Assembly (NCBI GenBank): GCA_036732005.1
Contig: DAINDF010000005.1
Span: 62,001 to 126,000, forward strand
DNA: 64,000 bases
Origin: UBA1926 sp036732005
GTDB lineage: Bacteria > Planctomycetota > Phycisphaerae > Phycisphaerales > UBA1924
Reading direction: 5' to 3'
Part shown: one piece after another, positions 41,688-50,960 of the stretch
How positions within the stretch are numbered: the stretch's first letter is position 1
Layout: each line of letters opens with the position of its first letter
Position numbers and translations under genes: made by a program
The notes under the pieces: model-generated
Database searches by the model: none
The model's input: the letters and a program-made list of their open reading frames with translations, nothing else
Told to the model about the DNA's origin: nothing

Positions 41688-42518
41688 ATGTCCGCCGATC
41701 GTCGGGTTCCCCATCGCGACCCCGCAGAGCATCACGACGACCCCGAGGGGCGTTCCCAGCCCCTGGTGCTGCCGCTGGAGATCCTCCCGCAGCCGGACGA
41801 CGAGACCTGCGGGCCGACCTGCCTGCACGCCGTGTACCGATACTGGGGCGACGCGATCACGCTGGGGCAGGTCGTTGAGTCGAGCCACATGCTGCACGCG
41901 GTGGAGGCGGGCCGGGGCACGCTCGCCGTGCTGCTGGGCGTGCACGCGCTCACGCGCGGGTACCATGCGTCCTTGTTCACTTTCAACCTCCAGATCTTCG
42001 ACCCGACCTGGTTCGACGAGCAGGGCCACGCCAAGCCGGAGTTGCTCGAGTCGAAACTGCGAGCCCAGGCGGAGGTCAAGGCGGGCCGTGACCCGAGGTT
42101 CCGCGTGGCGACCGACGCCTATCTCGAGTTCCTGAGGCTGGGCGGGCGTGTGGGTTTCCGCGACCTGACGAGCCGGCTGATCTCGGGGTTCATCCGCGAC
42201 GGGGCGCCCGTGCTCACGGGCCTGAGCGCGACCTATCTCTACCGCTGCGCCCGCGAATGGGGGCCCAAGGACGACTACGACGATGTCCGGGGAGACCCGG
42301 CGGGGCACTTCGTCGTGCTGCACGGGTACGACCCGCGCACGCGACGGGTCACCGTGGCCGACCCGCTCGCCAACAACCCCGGATTCGAGACGCAGACCTA
42401 TGTCGTGTCGATGGCGAGGCTCGTGCCCGCGATCATGCTCGGCGTTCTGACCTACGACGCGAACCTGCTGGTGATCGAGCCGAAGGATCGTGCGGCACAC
42501 GCGAGACCGAATTCATGA
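41688..42518 (+). CDS. C39-like cysteine peptidase, first gene of ligase operon
   Basis: A 276-residue protein with its ATG at 41688 and GAGGT just upstream. The peptidase-C39-like signature is ETCGPTCLHAVYRYWG with Cys41 or Cys45 as candidate nucleophile, His207 in GHFVVLHGYD and the Asp of VADPL. There is no signal peptide and no ABC transporter part, so it is a stand-alone cytoplasmic papain-fold enzyme, probably a peptidase, amidase or transglutaminase-like processing activity. It overlaps the following ATP-grasp gene by four bases (ATGA), which ties it to the ligase pathway. Confidence 0.87.
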   Translation: MSADRRVPHRDPAEHHDDPEGRSQPLVLPLEILPQPDDETCGPTCLHAVYRYWGDAITLGQVVESSHMLHAVEAGRGTLAVLLGVHALTRGYHASLFTFNLQIFDPTWFDEQGHAKPELLESKLRAQAEVKAGRDPRFRVATDAYLEFLRLGGRVGFRDLTSRLISGFIRDGAPVLTGLSATYLYRCAREWGPKDDYDDVRGDPAGHFVVLHGYDPRTRRVTVADPLANNPGFETQTYVVSMARLVPAIMLGVLTYDANLLVIEPKDRAAHARPNS

Positions 42519-43960
42519 AGCCCCTGCTCGTTGTCGACTTCCCCAAGCGCTGGCCGCTCGAGATCCCCGGGATGGAGCTGGTGTCGTCGTACCAGTACCT
42601 GACCGATTCCGCGCTCGCGCAGGGCCCGGGGCGGAAGGTCTTCAACCTGTGCCGCTCGTTCAAGTACCAGGCCGCGGGGTACTATGTTTCCCTGCTCGCC
42701 GAGGCGAGGGGGCACCGCCCGTTGCCCTCGATCACCGCGATCCAGGACCTCAAGCTCGCGCCGGTGGTCAAGCTCGCCTCGCAGGACCTTGACGACTTGA
42801 TCCAGACGAACCTCAAGCGGATCAAGTCCGACTCGTTCGAGTTGAGCATCTACTTCGGGCACAACATGGCCGAAGGGCACGACCGCCTGGCCACCGCGAT
42901 CTTCAACGCGTTCCCCGCCCCGCTCCTGCGCGTGCGGTTCGAGCGGGAGACGCTGTGGCGGCTCGTCTCCATCCGCGTCATCGGCGTGGCGGAGGTGCCC
43001 GACACGCACCGCCCGTTCCTGATCGAGCAGGCGGCCAAGTACCTCAAGCGGGCGCCGCGGAAGAGCAAGGAGGCCCCGCCCGCGAAGTACAGCCTCGCGA
43101 TCCTGCACAACCCCGCCGATCCGATGCCGCCCTCCGACGCGGACGCGCTCAAGAAGTTCGTCGCCGCGGGCGAGCGTGTCGGCATCGAGTGCGAGCTGAT
43201 CGAGAAGGACGCCTACGGGCGGATCGCCGAGTTCGACGCGCTGTTCATCCGCGAGACCACGCAGGTGAACCACCACACCTACCGGTTCGCCCGCCGCGCC
43301 GCCGCCGAGGGCATGGTGGTCATCGACGACCCGATCTCGATCGTCCGCTGCACGAACAAGGTCTTCCTCGCCGAGACGCTCGCCCGCCACCGCCTCCCGA
43401 CACCGCGGACACTGATCCTGAACAAGGAAAACGCGGCCGAGGGCCTCCGGGCGATCGGGTTTCCCTGCGTCATCAAGCAGCCAGATTCCTCGTTCTCCGC
43501 CGGCGTTGAGCGGATCGACTCCGAGGAGGGCCTCGCCGAGTTGCTCGAGGCGCAGTTCGAGAGCACCGACCTGCTCGTCGCGCAGGAGTATGTGCCGACG
43601 GACTTCGACTGGCGCATCGGCGTGCTCGGGGGCGAGGCCCTGTTCGCGAGCCGGTACACGATGGCCAAGGACCACTGGCAGATCGTCAAGCGCGACGAGG
43701 ACGGGGTGCACACCGGCGGCGCCGAGACGATGCTCGTCGACAAGGCCCCCCGCGATGTGGTCCGACTCGCCGTCCGGGCGGCTGACCTGATGGGCGAGGG
43801 CCTGTACGGGGTGGACATCAAGGTCGTCCGCGGCAAGCCCGTGGTGATCGAGGTCAACGACAACCCGAATATCGACGAGGGCGTCGAGGACACCGCGCTC
43901 GGCGACGAGCTCTACCGCCGGATCATGCAGCACTTCTTCTGGAAGCTCGAAGCCCGATGA
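42515..43960 (+). CDS. RimK-like ATP-grasp ligase with N-terminal extension
   Basis: A 481-residue carboxylate-amine ligase. The N-terminal 200 residues (LLVVDFPKRWPLEIPGMELVSS, KVFNLCRSFKYQAAGYYVSLLAEARGH) match the extra domain of the long RimK-like family. The ATP-grasp core runs from about residue 280: RETTQVNHHTYRFARRAA, NKVFLAETLARH, VIKQPDSSFSAGVERI, AQEYVPTDFDWRIGVL, and the metal-binding VIEVNDNPNIDEG. Such enzymes add amino acids, commonly Glu, to a carboxylate through an acyl phosphate. It is coupled by ATGA overlaps to the C39 gene before it and the GCS2 gene after it. Confidence 0.92.
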   Translation: MKPLLVVDFPKRWPLEIPGMELVSSYQYLTDSALAQGPGRKVFNLCRSFKYQAAGYYVSLLAEARGHRPLPSITAIQDLKLAPVVKLASQDLDDLIQTNLKRIKSDSFELSIYFGHNMAEGHDRLATAIFNAFPAPLLRVRFERETLWRLVSIRVIGVAEVPDTHRPFLIEQAAKYLKRAPRKSKEAPPAKYSLAILHNPADPMPPSDADALKKFVAAGERVGIECELIEKDAYGRIAEFDALFIRETTQVNHHTYRFARRAAAEGMVVIDDPISIVRCTNKVFLAETLARHRLPTPRTLILNKENAAEGLRAIGFPCVIKQPDSSFSAGVERIDSEEGLAELLEAQFESTDLLVAQEYVPTDFDWRIGVLGGEALFASRYTMAKDHWQIVKRDEDGVHTGGAETMLVDKAPRDVVRLAVRAADLMGEGLYGVDIKVVRGKPVVIEVNDNPNIDEGVEDTALGDELYRRIMQHFFWKLEAR

Positions 43961-45213
43961 ACCCCGGAGCCTGGTCATTCCCGCTCGGCCTGTTCGACGC
44001 GTTCGGTGTCGAGCTCGAGTACATGATTGTCGATCGCGACTCGCTCGAGGTCCGCCCCATCTGCGATCGCCTCTTCGAACGCGCGACGGGGCGGGAGACC
44101 TCTGATGTCGAGCCCGACGGGGAGGGCGGCGTCGTCTCGTGGTCCAACGAGCTCGCCCTGCATGTCGTGGAATTCAAGACCCAGCGCCCGGCGGCGACGC
44201 TCGATGGGCTCGCCGAGGCGTTCCAGGACCATGTCCGACGCGTCAACGACCTGCTCGGGCCGCTCGACGCACGCCTCCTGCCCACGGGGATGCACCCCTG
44301 GATGCACCCCGACCGCGAGACGCGCCTCTGGCCGCACGAGAACACCGAGATATACCGCACCTACGACCGCATTTTCGGCTGCCGGGGGCACGGCTGGGGC
44401 AACCTCCAGAGCACCCATATCAACCTGCCGTTCGCCGACGACGACGAGTTCGGGCGTCTCTACGCCGCGGTCCGCCTGCTGCTCCCGATCATCCCGGCGC
44501 TCACCGCGAGCACGCCGATCGTGGACGGCGCCTGCTCGCCTCTAGCGGATCACAGGATGGAGGTCTACCGCACCAACTCGGTCCGCGTCCCGATGATGGC
44601 GGGGCTGGTGATCCCCGAGCCGACTTTCACGCGAGACGCGTTCGAGCGCGAGGTGCTCGGAAGGCTCTATGCCGACCTTGCCCCGCTCGACCCCGAGGGC
44701 GTGCTCCGGCACGAGTTCGCCAACGCGCGGGGCGGGATGGCCCGGTTCGACCGCGGCGCAATCGAGATCCGCGTGATCGACATCCAGGAGTGCCCCCTCG
44801 CCGATGTCGCCGTGACGGCGCTGATCGTTGAGGTGCTCCGGCAGATCGTCGCGGAACGCTGGATGCCGCTCGCCGATCAGCAACGGGCCGACACCGCGCC
44901 ACTGCACGCCGTGCTCCTGCAGACCATCCGCGACGCCGAGCGTGCGAGGCTGCGTGAGCGGGCGGTGCTCGACGCGTTCGGCGTGCGTGCGCCCTCAGTC
45001 TGGGCGGCGGATCTGTGGGCATCGCTGCTCGAGCAGGCGCTCCCGGGGCACCCGGTCTTTACGCCGATCCTCCGCCGCATGATCGACGCGGGGACGCTCG
45101 CGTCGCGGATCCGCGGGGCGTTGCGGGGGGTGCCCACGCGGGCGGACCTGCAGACCGTCTACGCGGAACTCGCCGATTGCCTCCAGAACGGAGCGCTCTT
45201 CCGTGTTCCCTGA
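43957..45213 (+). CDS. GCS2-family glutamate-cysteine ligase-like enzyme
   Basis: A 418-residue YbdK/GCS2-type carboxylate-amine ligase of the glutamine-synthetase fold. GVELEYMIVD is the first active-site block with paired acidic residues; others are ELALHVVEFKTQRP, GMHPWMHP, LQSTHINLPF, SPLADHRMEVYR and ARFDRGAIEIRVID. The family forms gamma-glutamyl or related amide bonds, with weak glutamate-cysteine ligase activity in the E. coli prototype. Because it is embedded between a RimK ligase and an N-formylglutamate amidohydrolase-like gene, a dedicated conjugate pathway is more likely than ordinary glutathione synthesis. The start overlaps the previous stop (ATGA). Confidence 0.9.
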   Translation: MNPGAWSFPLGLFDAFGVELEYMIVDRDSLEVRPICDRLFERATGRETSDVEPDGEGGVVSWSNELALHVVEFKTQRPAATLDGLAEAFQDHVRRVNDLLGPLDARLLPTGMHPWMHPDRETRLWPHENTEIYRTYDRIFGCRGHGWGNLQSTHINLPFADDDEFGRLYAAVRLLLPIIPALTASTPIVDGACSPLADHRMEVYRTNSVRVPMMAGLVIPEPTFTRDAFEREVLGRLYADLAPLDPEGVLRHEFANARGGMARFDRGAIEIRVIDIQECPLADVAVTALIVEVLRQIVAERWMPLADQQRADTAPLHAVLLQTIRDAERARLRERAVLDAFGVRAPSVWAADLWASLLEQALPGHPVFTPILRRMIDAGTLASRIRGALRGVPTRADLQTVYAELADCLQNGALFRVP

Positions 45214-45946
45214 CGCCGAGGGCCCGGTCTTCCTGCTCCTGACCTGCGAGCACGGCGGGCGTGAGGTCCCGCCCCGGTTCCGTCGTGCCTTCCGGGACGC
45301 TGGAGAGGTCCTCCGCACCCACCGGGGCTTCGACATCGGCGCGCTCGGGGTGGCCCAGCGCGTCGCGGCGCGCCTCGCCGCGCCGCTCGTTTTCTCCACC
45401 GTCACCCGCCTGCTCGTCGATCTCAACCGCTCACCGGACGCGCCCGGGCTGTTCAGCGAGTTCTCACGAGAATTGGCCGATGAAGAGAAGCGGGCGATTC
45501 TGGATGAGCACTACCTCCCGCATCGATCGCAGGTCGCGTCGATCGTCGAGATGGCCGTCCGCGCCGGCCGCCCGGTGCTCCATGTCGGCGTCCACTCCTG
45601 CACCGATGTGCTCGACGGTCGCGTCCGCGATCTCGACACGGCGTTGCTGTTCGATCCCGACCACGGCGTTGAATCCGCCTTGTGCACGGCGTGGCAGGGG
45701 GAGCTCGAGAAGCAGGCCGGGCATCTCCGACACCGGTTCAACGAGCCTTACAAGGGCACCGACGACGGGTTGACCACCACCCTCCGTGGGCGCTTCGAAG
45801 GCCGCCTCTACGCCGGGATCGAGGTCGAGGTCCGACAGGGTTTGATCCACCACGCGGCCGAGCAGAAGTCCATGGGCGATCTGCTCGCCGCCACGCTCGC
45901 GCCCGTCTTGCGGGCGAGCCACGCCCCGCCCATGTCCGGAGCATGA
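45203..45946 (+). CDS. N-formylglutamate amidohydrolase-like hydrolase
   Basis: A 247-residue protein starting at GTG 45203, which overlaps the ligase gene by 11 bases. LLTCEHGGREVP is the family metal-binding block; RLLVDLNRSPDAPGLFSE and HVGVHSCTD fit the HutG-type N-formylglutamate amidohydrolase fold, which is related to zinc carboxypeptidases. The late IEVEVRQGLIH carries further conserved acids. It probably cleaves an N-acyl or amide bond in the product or intermediate of the two ligases. No histidine-degradation genes are nearby, which argues against a hut role. Confidence 0.88.
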   Translation: MFPDAEGPVFLLLTCEHGGREVPPRFRRAFRDAGEVLRTHRGFDIGALGVAQRVAARLAAPLVFSTVTRLLVDLNRSPDAPGLFSEFSRELADEEKRAILDEHYLPHRSQVASIVEMAVRAGRPVLHVGVHSCTDVLDGRVRDLDTALLFDPDHGVESALCTAWQGELEKQAGHLRHRFNEPYKGTDDGLTTTLRGRFEGRLYAGIEVEVRQGLIHHAAEQKSMGDLLAATLAPVLRASHAPPMSGA

Positions 45947-47034
45947 AGGTGACCGCCTGGCTTCTCATCGCCGCCGGGTTCGTGGTGCTGCTCATCGGGG
46001 CCGAGGCCCTTGTCCGCGGCGCCGTCGCCCTCGCCACGAGGCTGGGCGTCTCCCCGCTCGTCGTGGGCCTGACCGTCGTGTCGTTCGGGACGAGTTCACC
46101 GGAGATCGCTGTCTCACTGGGCTCGGTCTCCCAGGGCAGGCCCGACCTCGCCCTGGGCAATGTCGTCGGCAGCAACTCGTTCAATGTCCTTGTCATCCTC
46201 GGGCTGTCCGCGCTCGTGACGCCCCTTGTCGTCCACGCCAAGCTCATCCGCGTCGATGTCCCCCTGATGATCGGCGCCTCGATCCTCCTCTGGCTCCTCT
46301 GCGTCGACGGCGAGATCTCCCGGCTCGACGGCGCGGTGCTCTTCGCGGGGATCGTCGCGTACACGCTCGCCGCCGTGAGGGGCGCCAGGCGGGAGAGCGC
46401 CGAGGTCAAGGCCGAGTACGACCGGGGGGTCACGCCGGCCCGCCCGCCCCGCCTCTGGCTCGCCCTGGTCCTGATCGCCGCGGGGCTCGGGCTCTGCGTC
46501 CTCGGCGCAAGATGGCTCGTGGACGGCGCGGTCCGGGTCGCCCAGGCGATGGGCGTGAGCGAACTTGTCATCGGCCTGACGATCGTCGCCGCCGGGACCT
46601 CGCTCCCGGAACTCGCGACCTCCATCGTCGCCGCGTTCCGGGGTCAGCGCGACATCGCGGTCGGCAATGTCGTCGGGAGCAATATCTTCAACATCCTGGC
46701 CATCCTGGGCCTGGCCGGGCTCGCCGCGCCGAACGGCCTGCCCGTGGCCCCCAGCGTGCTCGCGCTCGACCTGCCCGTCATGACCGCCGTCGCGGTGGCC
46801 TGTCTGCCCGTCTTCTTCACCGGCCGAGAAATCGCCCGATGGGAAGGGGCGGTCTTCATACTCGCTTACGCGGCGTACCTCGCGTACCTGATCCTCGCCG
46901 CCACCAGCCACGACGCCCTCGCCGGATTCTCGTTCGTCATGCTCGCCTTCGGCCTCCCCCTCGCCGGGCTCGGGATTCTCGGGAGCGTCGTGGCCTCGAT
47001 CTCGGCCCATCGGCGCCCCGGACCCCCTCTCTAA
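45943..47034 (+). CDS. CaCA-family cation exchanger (YrbG-like)
   Basis: A 363-residue integral membrane protein with about 10 helices. The two alpha repeats that form the ion site are evident: SFGTSSPEIAVSLGS with GNVVGSNSFN, and AAGTSLPELATSIVA with GNVVGSNIFN. This is the K+-independent bacterial Na+/Ca2+ or H+/cation antiporter type. Its ATG overlaps the preceding stop (ATGA), making it the last gene of a five-gene overlapping operon. A role in exporting or buffering cations for the conjugate pathway is speculative; it might simply be co-transcribed. Confidence 0.93.
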   Translation: MKVTAWLLIAAGFVVLLIGAEALVRGAVALATRLGVSPLVVGLTVVSFGTSSPEIAVSLGSVSQGRPDLALGNVVGSNSFNVLVILGLSALVTPLVVHAKLIRVDVPLMIGASILLWLLCVDGEISRLDGAVLFAGIVAYTLAAVRGARRESAEVKAEYDRGVTPARPPRLWLALVLIAAGLGLCVLGARWLVDGAVRVAQAMGVSELVIGLTIVAAGTSLPELATSIVAAFRGQRDIAVGNVVGSNIFNILAILGLAGLAAPNGLPVAPSVLALDLPVMTAVAVACLPVFFTGREIARWEGAVFILAYAAYLAYLILAATSHDALAGFSFVMLAFGLPLAGLGILGSVVASISAHRRPGPPL

Positions 47035-47047
47035 AGAGGGATTTCGG
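47025..47047 (+). terminator. Weak hairpin at operon end
   Basis: CCCTCT (47025-47030) and AGAGGG (47035-47040) pair around the stop codon region (loop CTAA), followed by ATTTCGG. The T-run is poor, so termination here may be inefficient or factor-dependent. Confidence 0.35.
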
Positions 47048-47120
47048 TCCCGCCGTTCGCCCCCACAATGCCCCGGTCACCGCGACTGAACCCGCACCCG
47101 GAAGAAGGAGGCCGAACGCC

Positions 47121-48674
47121 ATGGCAACGACGAACACCCAGGCCCGAATCGCCGCTCTGCTCGCCTTGTCCGCTCTGATGAACCCCGCGCACGCAGAATG
47201 GCCGACGGTCGCCGACGCGCCGTTGGTCGTCGGGCCGATGCAGGCGTTCGTCGGCTTCGCCCCCAGCGTCGTCGCCACCGCGGGTGAAGACCTCTGGGTC
47301 GCCTGGCAGGACTCGATCTGCCAGGGCGACCTCCGCGTGCAGCGCGTCAACCGGGCCGGGCTGAAACTCGCCCCGGACGGCCTCGCCGTGCAGCCCGACC
47401 CGACCTGCGGGTTCGTGCTCCCCCCGGCGCTCGCCCCGAGCGGGCCCGACGCCGTGCTGAGCAGGGCGATCGCCCAGCTCGACGCGACCCCGCTGCTCCG
47501 CGTCAGCCCCGACGGGGCCCCCGCGTGGGGCGACGGCGTGCTCGCGGAGCAGGCGCTGAACATGGGCGGGCTGCTCGCGCTGGCCGGGGGCGACACACTC
47601 GTTGTGGCGCGGGGGTTCGATTTCCTCCGCGCGTTCCGGCTGGATCCCTCGGGCAAGCCCGTGTGGGATTCGCCGACCGACATCCCCAGTTCGGTCGGGG
47701 CGAATTTCGAGGTCCTCGCGATGGTGACCGACGGCGTCGACGGCGCGTTCGTGTTTTGGATCGCGCCCTCCACCTACCGGCGCACCATCCGGGTCACCCG
47801 CATCCTCTCCGATGGTTCGCTCGCCTGGCCCGACTCCATCCGCCCCGTCCCCGCCCCGCCGCTCGGCGGCGCGTCACGCCACACCGACCCCGTCGCCCTC
47901 GCCGACGGCGTCGGCGGCGCCTTCCTTCTCTGGACAAGGGGCTTCGAGCAGGTCGAGATCCCGACGCCGCTGCTCATGCAGCGCATCGGGCCCGATGCGT
48001 CGCTCTCCTTTGATATCGAGGGCCAGCGCGTCTCGCTCGCCAATTCCCGCCAGTTCGACCCCAGGGCCCGGGTCGACCAGGCCACAGGCGACCTGCTCGT
48101 CGCCTGGCGCGACGGCCCGTTCAGCGCCCAGACCGTCTCGTCGCAGCGGCTCACCGCCGACGGAGATCGCCTCTGGGGCGACAACGGCGTGATCATCGAG
48201 CCCGCGGACTCCCTGACCACCTTCGACGCCGCCTGGCTCGCATCCAGCCCCGCCGTTGCGGTCGGCCGCGCCGCACCCGCTTCCGGCGATGCCGCGGTGC
48301 TTGTCCATCGCCTCGACGGCGAGGGCGCCCCGCTCGCCGCCCCCACGCCGGTCTCGGGCGACACGCCCGCCGCCGCCATCACCCTGACGCAACTCGGCGA
48401 CGGGCTCGGGGTGGTCTGGCGCGCCGATGCGCCGGGCTTCGACGACCTGATCGTCGCCCAGCGTCTCCGCGCCGACGGCTCGCTGGGCGGGCCGGGGTGC
48501 ACCCTGGCCGATCTCGCGCCGCCCACCGGTGTGCTCGACCTCGCCGACCTCGGGGCGTTCGTCGCCGCGTTCATCGCGGGCGATCCGCTGGCCGACCTGG
48601 CGCTCCCCCTGGCCGTGCTCGACCTGGCCGACGCCCAGGCTTTCGTGGGGTCCTTCGTCGCGGGCTGCCCCTGA
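47121..48674 (+). CDS. Secreted protein with GC-type dockerin anchor, propeller-like
   Basis: A 517-residue exported protein. The ATG at 47121 has AAGGAGG eight bases upstream; the signal peptide ends near PAHAEW. The body has recurring strand motifs (DLWVAWQDS, AFVFWIAPS, AFLLWTRG, DLLVAWRDG, GLGVVWRAD) spaced at about 60-80 residues, consistent with a beta-propeller of five or more blades. The C-terminus has two dockerin-like repeats (VLDLADLGAFVAAFIAG, VLDLADAQAFVGSFVAG) ending GCP, the same anchor as in the lectin protein at 22 kb. Probably an extracellular surface protein; ligand unknown. Confidence 0.9.
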   Translation: MATTNTQARIAALLALSALMNPAHAEWPTVADAPLVVGPMQAFVGFAPSVVATAGEDLWVAWQDSICQGDLRVQRVNRAGLKLAPDGLAVQPDPTCGFVLPPALAPSGPDAVLSRAIAQLDATPLLRVSPDGAPAWGDGVLAEQALNMGGLLALAGGDTLVVARGFDFLRAFRLDPSGKPVWDSPTDIPSSVGANFEVLAMVTDGVDGAFVFWIAPSTYRRTIRVTRILSDGSLAWPDSIRPVPAPPLGGASRHTDPVALADGVGGAFLLWTRGFEQVEIPTPLLMQRIGPDASLSFDIEGQRVSLANSRQFDPRARVDQATGDLLVAWRDGPFSAQTVSSQRLTADGDRLWGDNGVIIEPADSLTTFDAAWLASSPAVAVGRAAPASGDAAVLVHRLDGEGAPLAAPTPVSGDTPAAAITLTQLGDGLGVVWRADAPGFDDLIVAQRLRADGSLGGPGCTLADLAPPTGVLDLADLGAFVAAFIAGDPLADLALPLAVLDLADAQAFVGSFVAGCP

Positions 48675-48687
48675 TCGCGCGTGCGGC

Positions 48688-49725
48688 TCAGCGCCGCCGG
48701 AGCAGCGCCCTCGCCCCGTTCACCACGCGGTCCCAGTCCATCGCCGGGCCGGGATCGACTTTGTTCTCCTGCACATGCCAGTGCCCGAGCACGCCCCTGA
48801 ACGCCGAGAACTCCTCGTCCGTCATCGCCCGGTCCAGCACAAGGCCGTCCTCGCCCCGCGGGTAGTCGCACTCGAGTTCGGGCAGCACCGCGCACAGGGC
48901 CGCGGTGAGCTTGATCAGCGAGTCGTACTGCTCGGGCGTGAAGTCGTGCTGCACAAGCGTGTTCCCGTTGATCGTGCCCCGAGCCGGCGTCGGGGTCGCG
49001 GGGCGGCCCACGAACCCCGGCGTGCGCACGCCGCCGTCGCCCATCCAGGCGGGCAGGTTCACCCTGGGCCCGGACGCGTCCGGCGCGTACCACGCCTCCA
49101 GCGGCGAGCCCTCGACCGACTCGTAGGCGCCGATGTGGGCGATCTCGACGCCGACCGATCGGTCGTTCGCCTTCGTCGCGTGCCAGGCTCGCTCCTTGAC
49201 ATCGAGCGTCTGGTAGATCGTGCCGTCGATATCAAGGAGGAAGTGCACGCTCAGGCCCCGCCGGTCGTGCAGGATTTTGAAGCACTGCCGGCTCGTCCCG
49301 CAGACATCGTAATGAAGCACGAACTGGTCGACCGTGCTCTGGACATCCTCCAGCGTCCAGCCCCCGCCGCGCACGCGCTCGAGCGTCGCGTCGTCAAGGC
49401 CCTCGCGCCGCAGGCTGTAGCGATTCGGCGAGCCGATCGCCTCCTTGATGACATCCCACCCCGCTTCCTCCTGGGGCACAAATCGCCGCTCGACCCGGTA
49501 CGCGTCGTACCCGCCCGGATCGAACCAGAGCACCACCGGCGCGCCGGTCCGCACCAGCCGCCCCGCGACCATGATCTCATCCCCCTGCCGCTCGATCACC
49601 CGGCCCACCTCGACCCGCTCCGCCGAGCGGCAGGTCGCCATGCCCGCCGAGAGCCCCGCGAGCCCGAGGGCCGAGAGGGCAAGCCCACCGCCCCGAGCCA
49701 GCCGCCGCTGCAACGACCGTTTCAT
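48688..49725 (-). CDS. N-acetylmuramoyl-L-alanine amidase, amidase-2 type
   Basis: A 345-residue peptidoglycan amidase. The ATG at 49725 overlaps the upstream stop (ATGA). The N-terminus has a twin-Arg-containing basic stretch, then a hydrophobic run and a Cys (GMATC), so it is exported and possibly a lipoprotein, although the lipobox is weak. Amidase-2 blocks are FVLHYDVCG (first zinc His), VHFLLDIDGTIYQTLD, HATKANDRSVGVEIAHIG and QHDFTPEQYDSL; GVLGHWHV provides late His residues. It cleaves the lactyl-Ala bond of peptidoglycan. It is paired with a serine-hydrolase gene immediately upstream. Confidence 0.9.
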   Translation of the reverse strand: MKRSLQRRLARGGGLALSALGLAGLSAGMATCRSAERVEVGRVIERQGDEIMVAGRLVRTGAPVVLWFDPGGYDAYRVERRFVPQEEAGWDVIKEAIGSPNRYSLRREGLDDATLERVRGGGWTLEDVQSTVDQFVLHYDVCGTSRQCFKILHDRRGLSVHFLLDIDGTIYQTLDVKERAWHATKANDRSVGVEIAHIGAYESVEGSPLEAWYAPDASGPRVNLPAWMGDGGVRTPGFVGRPATPTPARGTINGNTLVQHDFTPEQYDSLIKLTAALCAVLPELECDYPRGEDGLVLDRAMTDEEFSAFRGVLGHWHVQENKVDPGPAMDWDRVVNGARALLRRR

Positions 49726-50933
49726 TCGGGCTTCTCCTCGCCGCCCCCGAGCCACACGCGGGCCAGCACCTCGCCCACATCGGCCCAGAACGGGAACGCG
49801 ACCCCGTCATACTCGTACACATTGTCGTTCAGGGTGCCGTTCGCGTTCGTGTAGATCGCACCCGCGAGAAACACCGACGGACGCCCGCCGTCCAGCGTGA
49901 CCCCTGTCGTCATGCTCGTGAACCCGTACGCCAGCCCGATCTTGCCCACCTCACCGACGCGGTCGCCCGCGAACACACGCCGCAGCCCGGGCAGCAGGAA
50001 CTTCACCCAATGGTCCGGGTACTTCTCGGCGTCGTGCACCGGGTTCTGCGACTCGCGCGGCAGCCGCGTCATGGCGTCGATCAGCAGCAGGCGGTGCCGC
50101 TCGGTGAGCGCAAAGCCCTTCTTGCCGAGGTCGACCTCGGGCCGCACGACCATCACCAGCGCGTCCTGGAGATCAACAAGCGAGACACGGTTCGAGCGCA
50201 GGAAGGACTTGGGCCGGTCCAGCCGCTCGCCGCCGACCATCTCCGCGGTCCCCACCTCGAGCCCGGCGACCCCTTCGTTGTCGAGTTCGACCGTGCTGAG
50301 CCGTTCGGGGATCGTGCGCACCGATCCGTCCGGGAGCACCAGGTCCACCCGGGGCATGCGCCGGTTCTGCTCGGCCGACAAACCCACCCCGAGCCGGTGC
50401 GAGACCCGCACCGAACCCAGCCCCGCCTCCCACATCATGCGGTTCAGGTCGTCCCGGCCCACGAACCCCAGGAGCCGGTTGAAGGCCCGGTTGTCCGAGA
50501 CAATGAAGAGCTTGCGGATCTCGTGGGCGACCGTGATCGTGCCCCCGTCGAGGTTCGATTCGTCCCGGTCTTCGAGCGACTCGCCCTCGAACAGCGGGTG
50601 GAACACGAGCGGCGTGTCCGCATCGACCGGCAGGCCCGCGTCGCCCAGATCCTGGAGACGAAGCAGCGCGCCCACCGCGGCGCACAACTTGATCGAACTC
50701 GCCGGGTAGAAGTACTCCGCGTCCACGCGATACCCATGCCGCGCGAGCCGCGGGGGTGTCGTCGAGTCGTCGACCGTCGCGACAAGCAGTTGCACCCGGT
50801 GCTCGGCCGCCCGCTCAAGAATCGCGTCAAACCGCGGATCCGCGAGCGGCGTCCCCGCCCGCTCGTCCGCCGAGATCGCCGGGCTTCCCAGCAGCAACGC
50901 ACACGCCAGCCCCATCCTCGCTCCCATGCGCAC
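49722..50933 (-). CDS. Beta-lactamase/penicillin-binding-like serine hydrolase
   Basis: A 403-residue exported protein (signal peptide MRMGARMGLACALLLGSPAIS). Class A-like motifs are present: SxxK in YPASSIKLC, SDN in IVSDNRAFN and a KTG-like KIG in VGKIGLAYGF. The size and the extra insertion around RLSTVELDNEGVAG exceed a typical beta-lactamase (about 290), so D,D-peptidase or another serine hydrolase role is equally possible. Its stop overlaps the amidase start, and lysA lies 27 bases upstream on the same strand, giving a lysA-hydrolase-amidase cell-wall group. Confidence 0.88.
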   Translation of the reverse strand: MRMGARMGLACALLLGSPAISADERAGTPLADPRFDAILERAAEHRVQLLVATVDDSTTPPRLARHGYRVDAEYFYPASSIKLCAAVGALLRLQDLGDAGLPVDADTPLVFHPLFEGESLEDRDESNLDGGTITVAHEIRKLFIVSDNRAFNRLLGFVGRDDLNRMMWEAGLGSVRVSHRLGVGLSAEQNRRMPRVDLVLPDGSVRTIPERLSTVELDNEGVAGLEVGTAEMVGGERLDRPKSFLRSNRVSLVDLQDALVMVVRPEVDLGKKGFALTERHRLLLIDAMTRLPRESQNPVHDAEKYPDHWVKFLLPGLRRVFAGDRVGEVGKIGLAYGFTSMTTGVTLDGGRPSVFLAGAIYTNANGTLNDNVYEYDGVAFPFWADVGEVLARVWLGGGEEKPE

Positions 50934-50960
50934 AGCGTACTCCGCCCCGCCCCCCGCGGG

